From Caldicellulosiruptor obsidiansis OB47 (GTDB lineage: Bacteria; Bacillota; Thermoanaerobacteria; Caldicellulosiruptorales; Caldicellulosiruptoraceae): a DNA stretch of 64,000 nucleotides. The notes under the pieces were generated by a model. That model did not search any database and was not told the DNA's origin. It saw only the letters and a list, made by a program, of their open reading frames with translations. Below, in pieces: positions 18,317 through 28,025 of this stretch (its first letter is position 1; each line of letters starts with the position of its first letter). The stretch is taken from contig NC_014392.1 of NCBI RefSeq assembly GCF_000145215.1, positions 361,001-425,000 of the forward strand, written 5' to 3'. A program made the position numbers and the translations under genes.

Positions 18317-18472
18317 ATGAAGGTGTACTTTCTGTATTATTTGATAATACTAATTGCATTACTACTTGCCAAACCTGCATACGAATTAGGGAAAATTATT
18401 GGTAAAATGATTAGGGAAAAAGTTGATCAAAAAGGAGAGGGTAGAATTAATGAAAATAATAGAAGTAGATAA
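18317..18472 (+). CDS. 51-aa single-pass membrane peptide
   Basis: ATG at 18317 after GAAGGGAG; sequence MKVYFLYYLIILIALLLAKP then a charged tail (KMIREKVDQKGEGRINENN). The first half is one membrane helix. It overlaps the start of the ATPase gene by 23 bases, so it belongs to the same operon. Small cationic membrane peptides are common as dedicated bacteriocin immunity proteins or as ABC-transporter accessory subunits; either is possible here. I do not recognise a family. Confidence 0.6.
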   Translation: MKVYFLYYLIILIALLLAKPAYELGKIIGKMIREKVDQKGEGRINENNRSR

Positions 18473-19343
18473 TGTCACTGTTAAAACAAGAGAAAAGATA
18501 ATTTTAGACAGAATTTCTTTTACAATTGAAGAAGGTGAAGTAGTAGGACTGATAGGTCCAAACGGTGCAGGAAAATCAACAACATTAAAGGTTTTATTTG
18601 GTCTTGTTATTCCGTCAAATGGGTGGGTAAAAATAAATGGATTTGATGTTTTAAAAAATCCTGAAAAGGCATTAAAAGATGTAGAAGGTATTATAGAAAA
18701 TCCAACATTTTTCCCAAATCAAACAGGATTCGATAACTTAGATTTATTTGGTATATCGAATGGCACAACAAGAAACGAAATTCAAAAAACAGCACAGTTT
18801 TGGGATTTTAATGAAAAAATATTGAAGAGGAAAGTAAAGAAATATTCTTCTGGTATGTTGCAAAAATTAGCATTAACAAAAGTTTTTAGTTCTAATCCTA
18901 AATTGGTGATACTTGACGAGCCGACTAATGCACTTGACCCAACCTCCAAAATTAAATTTGCGCAAAAAGTGAAGGAAATTAATGAAGTTCAGAAAACCAC
19001 ATTTTTAATATCATCACATTTATTAGATGAAGTTGAGGAAATATGCAACAAATTCATTTTTATAAAAGAAGGTAGGATAATATTAGGAATAGGTGAAAAT
19101 GAGCTTATTGATAATAATGTTTATATTCTAACGTTAGACAGAGCATTTGAAAAAGATAAAATAAGTGCATCTACAATTTTCAAATTTTTAATTGAAAGCA
19201 AAGAAAATCAATTAAAATTTAAAATTGATTCTCAGGAAGATTTGAATTTTATTATTAAGGAATTAATTGAAAAAGGATATATAATTAAAGAAGTAAAACA
19301 AAGCAAAAAAAATCTAAGAGAAATTTATAGAGAACTTTATTGA
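18450..19343 (+). CDS. ABC transporter ATP-binding protein (self-protection pump)
   Basis: About 298 aa. Walker A GPNGAGKSTT (about residue 37), signature KYSSGMLQKLAL (about 137), Walker B LVILDEPTNALDP, and a switch His in LISSHLLDEVEE. The last ~80 residues form the accessory domain common in drug or bacteriocin resistance ATPases. Start chosen at ATG 18450 after AGGAGAGG; the frame opens at TTG 18423 but that would place the ribosome-binding site inside the gene. It should power the permease at 17096. Last gene of the peptide cluster. Confidence 0.9.
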   Translation: MKIIEVDNVTVKTREKIILDRISFTIEEGEVVGLIGPNGAGKSTTLKVLFGLVIPSNGWVKINGFDVLKNPEKALKDVEGIIENPTFFPNQTGFDNLDLFGISNGTTRNEIQKTAQFWDFNEKILKRKVKKYSSGMLQKLALTKVFSSNPKLVILDEPTNALDPTSKIKFAQKVKEINEVQKTTFLISSHLLDEVEEICNKFIFIKEGRIILGIGENELIDNNVYILTLDRAFEKDKISASTIFKFLIESKENQLKFKIDSQEDLNFIIKELIEKGYIIKEVKQSKKNLREIYRELY

Positions 19344-19448
19344 GATTTCAATGTGAAAATGATATCAATAAGCTTTTTAATAATGAGCTTAGGTTGTTGA
19401 ATAAAAGAGATAACCATATTAGCAAGAATACAGTAATGGGTAAAAAAA

Positions 19449-19503
19449 TCCCCCTTGTGATATAATTTTAATTTGTAAAGACCAAACCAACACACAAGGG
19501 GGA
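19449..19503 (+). promoter_or_regulatory. Inverted-repeat leader of an insertion-sequence transposase
   Basis: TCCCCCTTGTG (19449-19459) and CACAAGGGGGA (19493-19503) are perfect 11-bp arms. TATAAT (19461-19466) lies in the loop, and the right arm contains the AGGGGGA ribosome-binding site of the gene at 19512. Read-through transcripts would bury the ribosome-binding site; transcripts from the loop promoter would lack the left arm. Confidence 0.6.
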
Positions 19504-19511
19504 ATAAAGAA

Positions 19512-20087
19512 ATGTCTAAAATTATTAAAGCACAAAATGAAAAATTTTTAAAGCTCCTTTGCATAATAAAAAAGATTGCAGAAACTACAGTCCAAAGAAG
19601 GAAAAACAGTAAAAGAGGCAGACCAAGGAAATTTAGTTTGTTTCAAATAATAGCTTGTTTAGTTTACAAGGTCAAAAGAGGAATAGCAAGTTTTAGGGAA
19701 TTAGAATACAGAATAAATCAAGATACAGAGTTCAAAAAGAGCATAGGATTAGAAAAAAGTCCAGATTATTCATACATAGCAAAATTAGCAGCAAAAATAG
19801 AAGAGGATTTATTGCAAGCTATCCGAGACGTGTTAATAGCAGAAATTAATCCAGATGTATCCATAACAATAGTAGATTCAACACCTTTGAGAAGTTCAAA
19901 GCAAGACAAAGAAGCAAAGATAGGAATACATGTTACTATAGGTTTTTACAAAGGATATAAATTACATCTTTTGTGTACAGGGAAAGAAGAAGTGCTTCCA
20001 CTTTTCTGGATTTTAACTACAGCAAATAAACATGACTCTACTCAAGAAGAACTTTTGGTAAGAAGCATGGAATTACAATTCGAAGAT
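19512..20087 (+). pseudogene. IS4/IS5-type DDE transposase, truncated by IS256 copy C
   Basis: 192 residues remain: a basic N-terminus (KRGRPRKFSLFQIIACL), the first catalytic Asp in TIVDSTPLRSS, then YKGYKLHLLCTG and the second Asp region TTANKHDSTQEE. The final third with the catalytic Glu is missing. The frame runs into IS256 copy C at 20088 and continues 12 codons inside it. I find no matching C-terminal piece right of copy C, so the insertion was followed by a deletion or rearrangement. Confidence 0.85.
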
Positions 20088-21409
20088 GAGACTTGTCAAG
20101 AATTTTGTGTTTCCAATTTATAACGTAAGTTGTAAAGTTGGATTATGTTGTTAATGCATTTTCTAATGCTGGGAACTCCATTTTTCCATTTTGTACGGCG
20201 TAAGTTCTCTTCCTGTAAGTAAATATTAATTTCTAAGACGCAAGCAGCTGAAAGTATCCACCTAAATTTACTTCTTGCCTTCGCAATCATGCTATTTACA
20301 CATAAAGCGGCGTTTGTAGAAAAAGCTTTCTTAATTCCTCAGGGTATTTCATATGGACAGAATAAAACTCTGCTTTTTCTGATATTGCAGCAATAAAATC
20401 GAGGATATTATGAAAGGTATCCATTACAAAGTTCTTTAAATTTCAGTACAGCTCAATCAAAAAATCGGAGGAAGAAATTCTAAGTTTGTTCTTAACTCTT
20501 GTTAAAAGTGGAAAGCTTTATCTTTTGTCATATGTTTTCTGCTATTTTGTTGGAGGTGGACAAAAGCAAGCTAAAGGTAAAAAAGAGGATAAGCAAGTTT
20601 GACAGCATCTATAATACCAGGAAAGTCATCACTTATGACAATTAAAACTTCTTTAAGACCTCTTGTAATTAGATCGTCAAAAACTTTCATCCAGGTAAGC
20701 CTTATTTTCTTTGCCGAAGAAAGGGCAGAATACCGAAAATGTCTTTTTTACCTTTCTTAGTCGATACCGAGGCAGGCATTGCAAGTAGCAAATTTGCTCT
20801 TACAATTACCTTAACTTTACTTTTGAATAACTATCGATGATAAGAGCAAAAGCACTTGCAGGTAAGTTCTCTTTGTTTGGGAAACTCAAGCTCATTTTTA
20901 AGGTCTTCTTTGATTTTTGGTATTTCATTTTCGGAATATGGAAGATTCAAAGCTTTCAAAGTCTGGACAAGGGAACGCTCAAGAATAACCATTGGCATAC
21001 TTGCGACATAAGCAGGTAAGTAGGAAAACTATCAACTCTTTTGTAGCGGGAAGAAGAGGATAGAAGGTCGGAAATTGGAAGTAGCGCGTGCGAGGGACAG
21101 AGATTTCAAGACTTAAGGCAGGTGTTGCAAGTTTTACTTCAATAAAAACCATTGCCTTTGTCATTGTCGTTTTTAGCAAGGCTACTTATCTTTCCGACAA
21201 CATAAAGCAATCGAGCAAGTTTTACTTTTAGTTGCTTTAGAGCTGGGCGGTTAGGATCATCACAGGAAGCAATACATATTTAATACTTGCTTCTTTTGCC
21301 ATGTTTTTAGCAGTCTCAATAATTTTGTTTTTATTCATTCTTAAGTAGCCCCCTTTGATGATTATTTCAATACTAATTATACAGTGGACACAATTTTATT
21401 TTAACTCCC
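20088..21409 (-). mobile_element. IS256-family element, copy C (coding-dead, 1,322 bp)
   Basis: Nearly identical to copy D; my reading finds only four base differences over the whole length. It shares the patchy lesions of copy B, including the loss of the catalytic-Glu motif. Left flank TCGAAGAT and right flank AGATAATG do not form an 8-bp duplication, so its neighbourhood was rearranged after insertion. The right flank (starting 21410) reads QIMVNEEWFELIG-stop, possibly the tail of an interrupted gene whose other half is not next to the element. Confidence 0.9.
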
Positions 21410-21556
21410 AGATAATGGTTAATGAGGAATGGTTTGAGCTTATCGGATAATGCGAGCTGTATAAAAAGGGAAATTGAATAATATTGTTGCAGGTTAAGCC
21501 TTTTAAAATTCAAAATATGCTAATAAAAAAAATAATAAGAGAGGGGAGTATTGATT

Positions 21557-22156
21557 ATGAGTAAGTTAAGAAAAATAATAGCAGGGATTTTATTGGTGGC
21601 TACAATTTTAAGCAGTGTTGTTATCGTTTTCGCTTCGAGTAGTAATTTATACAGCATAGAGTACCAAAAAATAGACCCACAGGCTCCGATTAATAAATAT
21701 TTGTTTATTAACAATGGTAACAGTATACCAATAGATAGACCCGAGGTAATCTTTAATTCGGCAAAGATACCTCAATGGCTTGAGAGAAAAGGATATCAGC
21801 AGTTAGAAGATGATTTTAAGAAGATATTTGGACTTGTTAAAGCATATACGACTGTGAAATTTATTGAAAATGATAAAGAAATGCCAATAATAGATTATAG
21901 TACTGATCCTGTTTATCGTATTTTTCAATATGATTTGAAGTTTGATCCTAAATTGGACCCTCATACGATAGCATTTTTTCAAAACATGTATAAGGAATTG
22001 AAGGGTAAGCCTATATCGGTTTATATTCCAACAAGAGGTTTTAGGATAGAGGATAATATGAAATATTTTTATACAAGAGCTGAGAAGGTTTTTGCTAATA
22101 ATTATACTTATTTATGGAATTATAAGTTTCATGGAGGTATAGACAATCCTGCAGAT
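21557..22156 (+). pseudogene. Large secreted protein of unknown function, N-terminal part, split by an IS481/IS1202-type element
   Basis: ATG 21557 follows GAGAGGGGAG. A signal peptide is clear (KLRKIIAGILLVATILSSVV, then VFA-SSS). The mature part is rich in aromatic residues and has no family I recognise. The frame reaches the duplicated sequence GACAATCCTGCAGAT (22142-22156) and resumes in phase at 23436, so the gene was one ORF ending at 24719 (about 627 aa). The apparent stop at 22168 lies inside the element. Confidence 0.85.
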
Positions 22157-23249
22157 GGCACGTGGTGAAGACATATTTACCACCTAATTTATTACAGAAC
22201 AGAGAATAAAAAGTCCCCACTTTCTTTAATAAGTCTTCAAGAAGTAAAGTAGGAAATTGAAATACATGGGAGGAGACCAGAATTTTTGAATCTCTAAACT
22301 TTTCGAAAGGTGTCCTCCCATTCATTCCTTTACCATTGTGAGGTCTATAAAAATTCCACGTATCCTGCCATTTTTGAGCTCTTGTCATAAATTCGTCTTT
22401 TGTTATGCATCTTTCAGCATGAATCATCAAAAAATATTCATCATCTGCTCTATGTGAATTTTCAATTATACCCATCAAGTGTTTTGCTTTTGGTGGAATA
22501 GGATTTAGCTCTACTCCCAAAAATGACAACATCTCATTCCACTCCTTTAGCTTTTTTTCGCTCCCACCACAAAACTCTGCTCCATTATCTAATCTTATCC
22601 TTATTGGGTTTCTTACATTATGTGTCCTAAGCCATAAAACTACTAATGTTATGAACATAAAACCAAAAGTAGATGAAAGCTCATATGAATAAGCTGTAAA
22701 TCTTGTCCTTGTAGCAACATCTATCATGTTCCACTCATAACACGGTAGATTGTATTTTATCATGTGCTCATATACTTCTTTTGGGAGGCTTTCTTTGTCT
22801 AAAAGATGTTTCGTATCAAGCTGAAATTCAGAAAATGGGATGAGAGACTCATAATCGTAAAGACTTCTTTCTCCCTTTTTCGTCTTTCTTGTCTTTCTCG
22901 GCACACTATTTCTTTTGAGAATAGATTTTATCGTGTTTTCACTTATTTTAACGCCATATTTTCTGAATAAATAAAGAGAAAGACGTCTGTATCTGAATCC
23001 TGTTTTTTTAGCCTCTTGGATAATGAGATTTTCAAGCTCAGAAGAAAGTTTTTTAGGGCAAGTTTTAGGCTTTCTAGACTTATCCTCAACAGGACCATAT
23101 ACTGCTCTTCTTACAGTGTGTCTTGATACACCTAATATTTTAGCAGTTTTTGATATGTTTTTGTTATTTGCCTCAAATACTTTTCGAATTAATTCTCTGG
23201 CCTTTTCAGGAGATATTTTTCTGAGTTCATGATATGGTATAATATTCAT
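22095..23249 (-). CDS. DDE (rve-type) transposase of the IS481/IS1202-type element
   Basis: 384 aa. An N-terminal helix-turn-helix (NISKTAKILGVSRHTVRRAV) is followed by a second one (IISENT-type, KRNSVPRKTRKTKKGERS) and an rve core: first Asp in FQLDTKHL, second in IRIRLDNGAEFCGG, Glu in GIIENSHRADDEYF. Start taken at ATG 23249 after GGGAGGG. The frame has no stop before the element's edge at 22157; the last ~20 codons and the stop lie in the antisense strand of the host gene. Either the C-terminus is naturally supplied by the target or an original stop has been lost. Confidence 0.85.
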   Translation of the reverse strand: MNIIPYHELRKISPEKARELIRKVFEANNKNISKTAKILGVSRHTVRRAVYGPVEDKSRKPKTCPKKLSSELENLIIQEAKKTGFRYRRLSLYLFRKYGVKISENTIKSILKRNSVPRKTRKTKKGERSLYDYESLIPFSEFQLDTKHLLDKESLPKEVYEHMIKYNLPCYEWNMIDVATRTRFTAYSYELSSTFGFMFITLVVLWLRTHNVRNPIRIRLDNGAEFCGGSEKKLKEWNEMLSFLGVELNPIPPKAKHLMGIIENSHRADDEYFLMIHAERCITKDEFMTRAQKWQDTWNFYRPHNGKGMNGRTPFEKFRDSKILVSSHVFQFPTLLLEDLLKKVGTFYSLFCNKLGGKYVFTTCHLQDCLYLHETYNSINKYNY

Positions 23250-23420
23250 AGTAGGCTGCCCTCCCATCCTGGTAGTTTTTTGATGTTTCTTTTGAATGGA
23301 ATATTACACTTTTTTATTATATCAAACAGGAGGGAGGCAGCCACAATTCTTTTTATGGGCTTTTCATTATTGTTTTCGTACATTCTTTCGCTGTGGTAAA
23401 TATCTTTACACCTATTCGAG
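22157..23420 (-). mobile_element. IS481/IS1202-type insertion sequence with a 15-bp target duplication
   Basis: 1,264 bp, flanked by the identical 15-bp sequence GACAATCCTGCAGAT at 22142-22156 and 23421-23435. Sub-terminal inverted repeats are visible: GGTGAAGACATATTTACCAC at the left and, on the other strand at the right, GGTGTAAAGATATTTACCAC (17 of 20 match). Ordinary IS481 members make 4-6 bp duplications; the IS1202-type groups (for example ISTde1-like) are known for long ones near 15-17 bp. Removal restores the host reading frame. Confidence 0.88.
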
Positions 23421-23435
23421 GACAATCCTGCAGAT

Positions 23436-24719
23436 AGACTTGACCATGGAGATAAATCGCTGGTATATTATATAATGTGGGGAGCTACTAAGAGAAGAGG
23501 ACGAGGTCCAGGGGTATATGATATTAATGCTGGTAGACTTGTAGGTAATAATGTTGATAATAGATTTGTATTTAGAATTTTAAGGCCTGAACTTGCAAAA
23601 GCAGCGGCTAATTTCTTTTCAGATGTATCCGAGAAAGATTATTATGCGCCATATGTAACAATGTTAACTGTAGCACAGGCTATTGATGGTTACTGGTGTA
23701 TAAGGAAAGATAAGAAAACTGGTAAAGTTATAGATAAGCGTAGAGTAATAAGATGGGACAGGCAATTAACTTTTGAGGATTTATGGAAGATTGTGTCGCA
23801 GGTTAGCCGTACTGGAGTATCTATGATAGTTGGAGATACTTATGAGAATCAAATGGATAATTACAAGGAAGCGATAATACGCAAGGATCCTCAGCTTGAG
23901 CAGTGGGCTAAGGAGATGCAAAAGAAGTATAAATTAAAATCTCTTGATGAAGTTTATGACAGGTATTTATATAGTCCTGGAAGAAGAGAGGCTTTGAAGT
24001 ATTATAAGTATGATTATAGTAAAATAGGAAGACCAATTACACGATTTGAGTTGGCTTTAGCTTTTATGGCAAATGTTGATGATAATTATATGGCAGCTAT
24101 TTTATCAGTTAAAAATCCTAAGCAATATCCACCTAACAAAACTGATGGTCATTATATAGGAGCTTCAAATCCATATACAATGGCTATATATCTTAATCAA
24201 GGTAAGCCAGCTACAAGATATTTTAGAAAAGTAAAGATAGATAATGCAGCTATAGAGAAGAGACTAATAAAAGGAACTGATTCAGACAAGGCGGTTTATG
24301 GTAATCCCAAGTATTACAAGTACGCGGCAGATTATTTGGAACTAAGTTATAAAACTGAAGGAGTTAAAAGATATGTTTATATTTTAAACTATATGCCTTT
24401 TTCAATACCTATAAACTATTCTGTTATAGAGCAGGGAAAGAAATTAGGCGTGTTCCATTCTAATTATGCAAGGTGGCTTGATAACAAGTTGCAGGCTCTT
24501 GACCTATTCAAAAATTGGCCAAACATGCCAAAAGAGCCTGATGCTAACTGGTGGTATTCACCAGCAACATTGAGAGAGGCTATAGTTTTATATGATGCTA
24601 TTACAGCATATTTATATAACGTTCAAATGACGAATCATGAGGCGGTATATCATGATTGGTCGGATTATGATTTTAAAAATTTTGGGGAGTTTTTGAATTA
24701 TCTTGGAAAGGGGTATTAA
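23436..24719 (+). pseudogene. Large secreted protein of unknown function, C-terminal part
   Basis: In-frame continuation of the gene at 21557 after the 15-bp repeat (RLDHGDKSLVYYIMWG). About 427 residues, rich in Tyr, Trp and Asn, with no transmembrane helix, sorting motif or S-layer domain that I can see. A start-codon ORF begins at 23475, but nothing suggests that it is a natural start. Followed five bases later by another signal-peptide gene, so the two probably formed an operon of exported proteins. Confidence 0.8.
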
Positions 24720-24723
24720 TAGT

Positions 24724-25547
24724 ATGAGACGTATCGTTAGTATTTTATTAGCTATAGCGATGATACTAACTGCAATACCCTTAACAGTTTTTGGTGAACA
24801 GGGTATACACGTTCAAACAGGTGGTGATGCTTCAGCTACTTTCCAAGTTCCTGGATCAGGCGGTGGTTCAGGTGCTGGTAGAAGCTCTTACTTGCAGCCA
24901 AGTGGAACAATAAAAATTTCACTGGTAAAGACGATATTAGACTATTATAAAGGTATTATATTATACTGAACAGTTCCGATTCTGATAGTGAATTTGAGAA
25001 GCAGATATACAGGCAAAATCCTATAGCAGGGTTATATGATGTGTTTTTAATTGAAGGAGATTGGAGAAGTCAGAATAAGGTAAGGCAGTTGATTGATAGC
25101 TTTAAGTACGATAAGGATGGTGAGAGGATAATACAGAATGATGACATAATAATAAAGAGTTCCAGGAAAGGTCTTTTAAAATTCATGGATAGTGAAGAAG
25201 GGAATAAGTACAGGCAGAATTTATTACCTTCTATACTTTCGAGATTAAATAATGGATTTGATATACCTGGAAGTATTCATAACGATTTAAAGTTTGAGGC
25301 TAATAAACAATATACTTTTGTAGTGGTGTTTAAACCTATTAGAAGAAGAGTGCAAGTAGTATTAGAGGATAAAGAGAATCATATTTTATGTGATAATTAT
25401 TTAGATAGTCCTGCTTGCTTTATAAAAGACATTTTTATTTCATCCACTGGTGATATAGTTAATGATGCAGTAGACAAGTATAAAAATATGTATGTAGACA
25501 GGGTATATCAGGGAACGAGTGAGAATATGAGCAAACAGATATATTCG
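24724..25547 (+). pseudogene. Second exported protein, frameshifted and cut by IS256 copy D
   Basis: ATG 24724 after GGAAAGGGG. Signal peptide RRIVSILLAIAMILTAIPL ending VFG; then a Gly/Ser-rich stretch (GSGGGSGAGRSS). The frame ends at 24969, but the next frame is open from 24951 to the element at 25548 and carries convincing protein (SDSDSEFEKQIYRQNP, VFKPIRRRVQVVLED). One small indel near 24950 explains this. The C-terminus is lost at copy D. Function unknown; likely partner of the preceding exported protein. Confidence 0.75.
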
Positions 25548-26869
25548 GAGACTTGTCAAGAATTTTGTGTTTCCAATTTATAACGTAAATTGTAAAGTTG
25601 GGTTATGTTGTTAATGCATTTTCTAATGCTGGGAACTCCATTTTTCCATTTTGTACGGCGTAAGTTCTCTTCCTGTAAGTAAATATTAATTTCTAAGACG
25701 CAAGCAGCTGAAAGTATCCACCTAAATTTACTTCTTGCCTTCGCAATCATGCTATTTACACATAAAGCGGCGTTTGTAGAAAAAGCTTTCTTAATTCCTC
25801 AGGGTATTTCATATGGACAGAATAAAACTCTGCTTTTTCTGATATTGCAGCAATAAAATCGAGGATATTATGAAAGGTATCCATTACAAAGTTCTTTAAA
25901 TTTCAGTACAGCTCAATCAAAAAATCGGAGGAAGAAATTCTAAGTTTGTTCTTAACTCTTGTTAAAAGCGGAAAGCTTTATCTTTTGTCATATGTTTTCT
26001 GCTATTTTGTTGGAGGTGGACAAAAGCAAGCTAAAGGTAAAAAAGAGGATAAGCAAGTTTGACAGCATCTATAATACCAGGAAAGTCATCACTTATGACA
26101 ATTAAAACTTCTTTAAGACCTCTTGTAATTAGATCGTCAAAAACTTTCATCCAGGTAAGCCTTATTTTCTTTGCCGAAGAAAGGGCAGAATACCGAAAAT
26201 GTCTTTTTTACCTTTCTTAGTCGATACCGAGGCAGGCATTGCAAGTAGCAAATTTGCTCTTACAATTACCTTAACTTTACTTTTGAATAACTATCGATGA
26301 TAAGAGCAAAAGCACTTGCAGGTAAGTTCTCTTTGTTTGGGAAACTCAAGCTCATTTTTAAGGTCTTCTTTGATTTTTGGTATTTCATTTTCGGAATATG
26401 GAAGATTCAAAGCTTTCAAAGTCTGGACAAGGGAACGCTCAAGAATAACCATTGGCATACTTGCGACATAAGCAGGTAAGTAGGAAAACTATCAACTCTT
26501 TTGTAGCGGGAAGAAGAGGATAGAAGGTCGGAAATTGGAAGTAGCGCGTGCGAGGGACAGAGATTTCAAGACTTAAGGCAGGTGTTGCAAGTTTTACTTC
26601 AATAAAAACCATTGCCTTTGTCATTGTCGTTTTTAGCAAGGCTACTTATCTTTCCGACAACATAAAGCAATCGAGCAAGTTTTACTTTTAGTTGCTTTAG
26701 AGCTGGGCGGTTAGGATCATCACAGGAAGCAATACATATTTAATACTTGCTTCTTTTGCCATGTTTTTAGCAGTCTCAATAATTTCGTTTTTATTCATTC
26801 TTAAGTAGCCCCCTTTGATGATTATTTCAATACTAATTATACAGTGGACACAATTTTATTTTAACTCCC
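25548..26869 (-). mobile_element. IS256-family element, copy D (coding-dead, 1,322 bp)
   Basis: Same length, lesions and orientation as copy C, 5.5 kb away, with about four base differences. Left flank TATATTCG and right flank AACTTGAG do not match, so no target duplication remains. It truncates the exported-protein gene at 24724. The near-identity of C and D means recent transposition of a dead element in trans, or recombination between copies. Confidence 0.9.
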
Positions 26870-27090
26870 AACTTGAGAAATTTTAGTTTAAAGTAGGAGC
26901 GAAAGATTAGCAGAGTACACATCTTGAGGGGGTAAAAGTTTCTTAGCTTTGCGAGAAGAATTAAGACATGTCGAGTAGCAAAGCGCCCCTTTTATTAAGA
27001 GTTCAAATCATAGAAAGTGTGTTAAGATTAAGATATAGAAGGAAAGAGGAATTAGATAAATTAAATGAATTTTTATAGGACGATTAAAAA
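26870..27090. other. Debris after copy D
   Basis: No complete gene. A short frame 26998-27078 reads VQIIESVLRLRYRRKEEL and ends EFL-stop, perhaps the tail of a lost gene. No promoter or terminator stands out. It ends with ATGA directly before the GC-rich folded segment. Confidence 0.4.
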
Positions 27091-27094
27091 ATGA

Positions 27095-27262
27095 GAGCGG
27101 GTGGTCGGAGTACAATCCCCATAAGGGCGAAGACCCTGCATACGAGCATAACCGACATCCACGCCATGGTAGATGGGACGAGGGAATTGAGGGCAAGGTA
27201 AGAAAGACCCTGAGAGACATGAGAGGGTAAACACCATGGTTATTGTGGACGGATACCCGCCG
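27095..27262 (+). ncRNA. GC-rich structured RNA, HEARO/omega-RNA-like, without a nuclease gene
   Basis: A sharply bounded GC-rich block of about 168 bases in AT-rich debris. Its ends pair (GCGGGT 27097-27102 with ACCCGC 27255-27260), and nested stems are visible: GTCGG 27104-27108 with CCGAC 27152-27156, AGGG 27124-27127 with CCCT 27134-27137, and CCATGGT 27164-27170 with ACCATGG 27233-27239. It starts directly after ATGA (27091-27094), the integration signature I recall for HEARO elements, the guide-RNA genes of IscB/IsrB transposons. No IscB/IsrB ORF follows. The family call is from memory and unverified; the fold itself is visible. Confidence 0.55.
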
Positions 27263-27360
27263 CAATATGGTATAATATCTAAATTAATACAAAAAGCAGG
27301 TTGAATCTAATCTTCATGTGGTAGAATAAAGCAATAATAGAAATAACAAGCACTAAATAA
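27263..27360. other. AT-rich spacer
   Basis: Holds a TATAAT box (27271-27276) right after the structured RNA but no ORF of note. Confidence 0.35.
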
Positions 27361-27504
27361 ATTTTTATAACTACGAAATTTGAAGAAAACGAAAGATACT
27401 TTGAGAAAATCAAAGGTATATTGAGAGAGGGAATTGTAATTAAAAGCATAGAAGAACAAAAAATAAGTTTAGTAGATCTTTACAAACAACTTTATTTACA
27501 GTAA
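27361..27504 (+). pseudogene. Possible C-terminal remnant of an ABC ATPase-like protein
   Basis: A 47-codon open frame ending ISLVDLYKQLYLQ-stop. The end pattern (IVIKSIEEQKISLVDLY) resembles the tail of ABC ATPases such as the one at 18450, whose end is KKNLREIYRELY. No start codon or upstream part is present. It may mark a rearranged second copy of a transporter gene. Weak. Confidence 0.3.
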
Positions 27505-27655
27505 TTAAAATACTTTGCATTGAATTAATGTTGGTAATTTAGTGTGTATGACTTCTGGAATTTTAGTTGCCTAAGAAAACAGAAAGAAAAAAGATATAAG
27601 GCTCTATATAATAAATATCAGGGTAGGTAAATAAAAAAAGAGTGCTTGTATTGAA

Positions 27656-27901
27656 TTGCATAGTAGAAAAATAAAACTTAGGCAAGAAGATGTACTTATT
27701 TTAAAGAAACGTAAATATGTCTGTAAAGTTTGTAAGAAGAAATTTTGTGAGGAAGTTGACTTTTTGCCTAAGTATCAAAGAATGACAAACAGACTCGCAG
27801 CATGGATAATAAGTCAATTGTCAAATACTACGAGTATTAAGGTAATTACGAAGATAACAAATGTATCATATATAACCGTTTACCAAATAGGTTATGATTG
27901 A
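27656..27901 (+). pseudogene. ISL3-family transposase remnant (N-terminal zinc-binding part)
   Basis: About 80 residues: KRKYVCKVCKKKFCEEVDF is the second half of the cysteine zinc-binding region that begins ISL3 transposases, followed by the helix-turn-helix stretch (TSIKVITKITNVSYITVYQI). The upstream cysteines and the whole DDE domain are missing. Confidence 0.75.
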
Positions 27902-28025
27902 AGGTAAGAGATGCCAATACTAACATAAAATATAATCAAGATACAAAAAGAAAAGCAATATGACAACCTAATATTATCAATGCAAGCAAAAATAATCAAC
28001 AACAAACATATGACAAAAATTAACA

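Noticed and set aside
19337..19564. Minus-strand ORF across the transposase leader
   Set aside because: AT-rich, overlaps the inverted-repeat leader, no ribosome-binding site.
27008..27265. Minus-strand ORF of 85 codons
   Set aside because: It lies across the GC-rich folded segment, whose paired arms explain the lack of stops.
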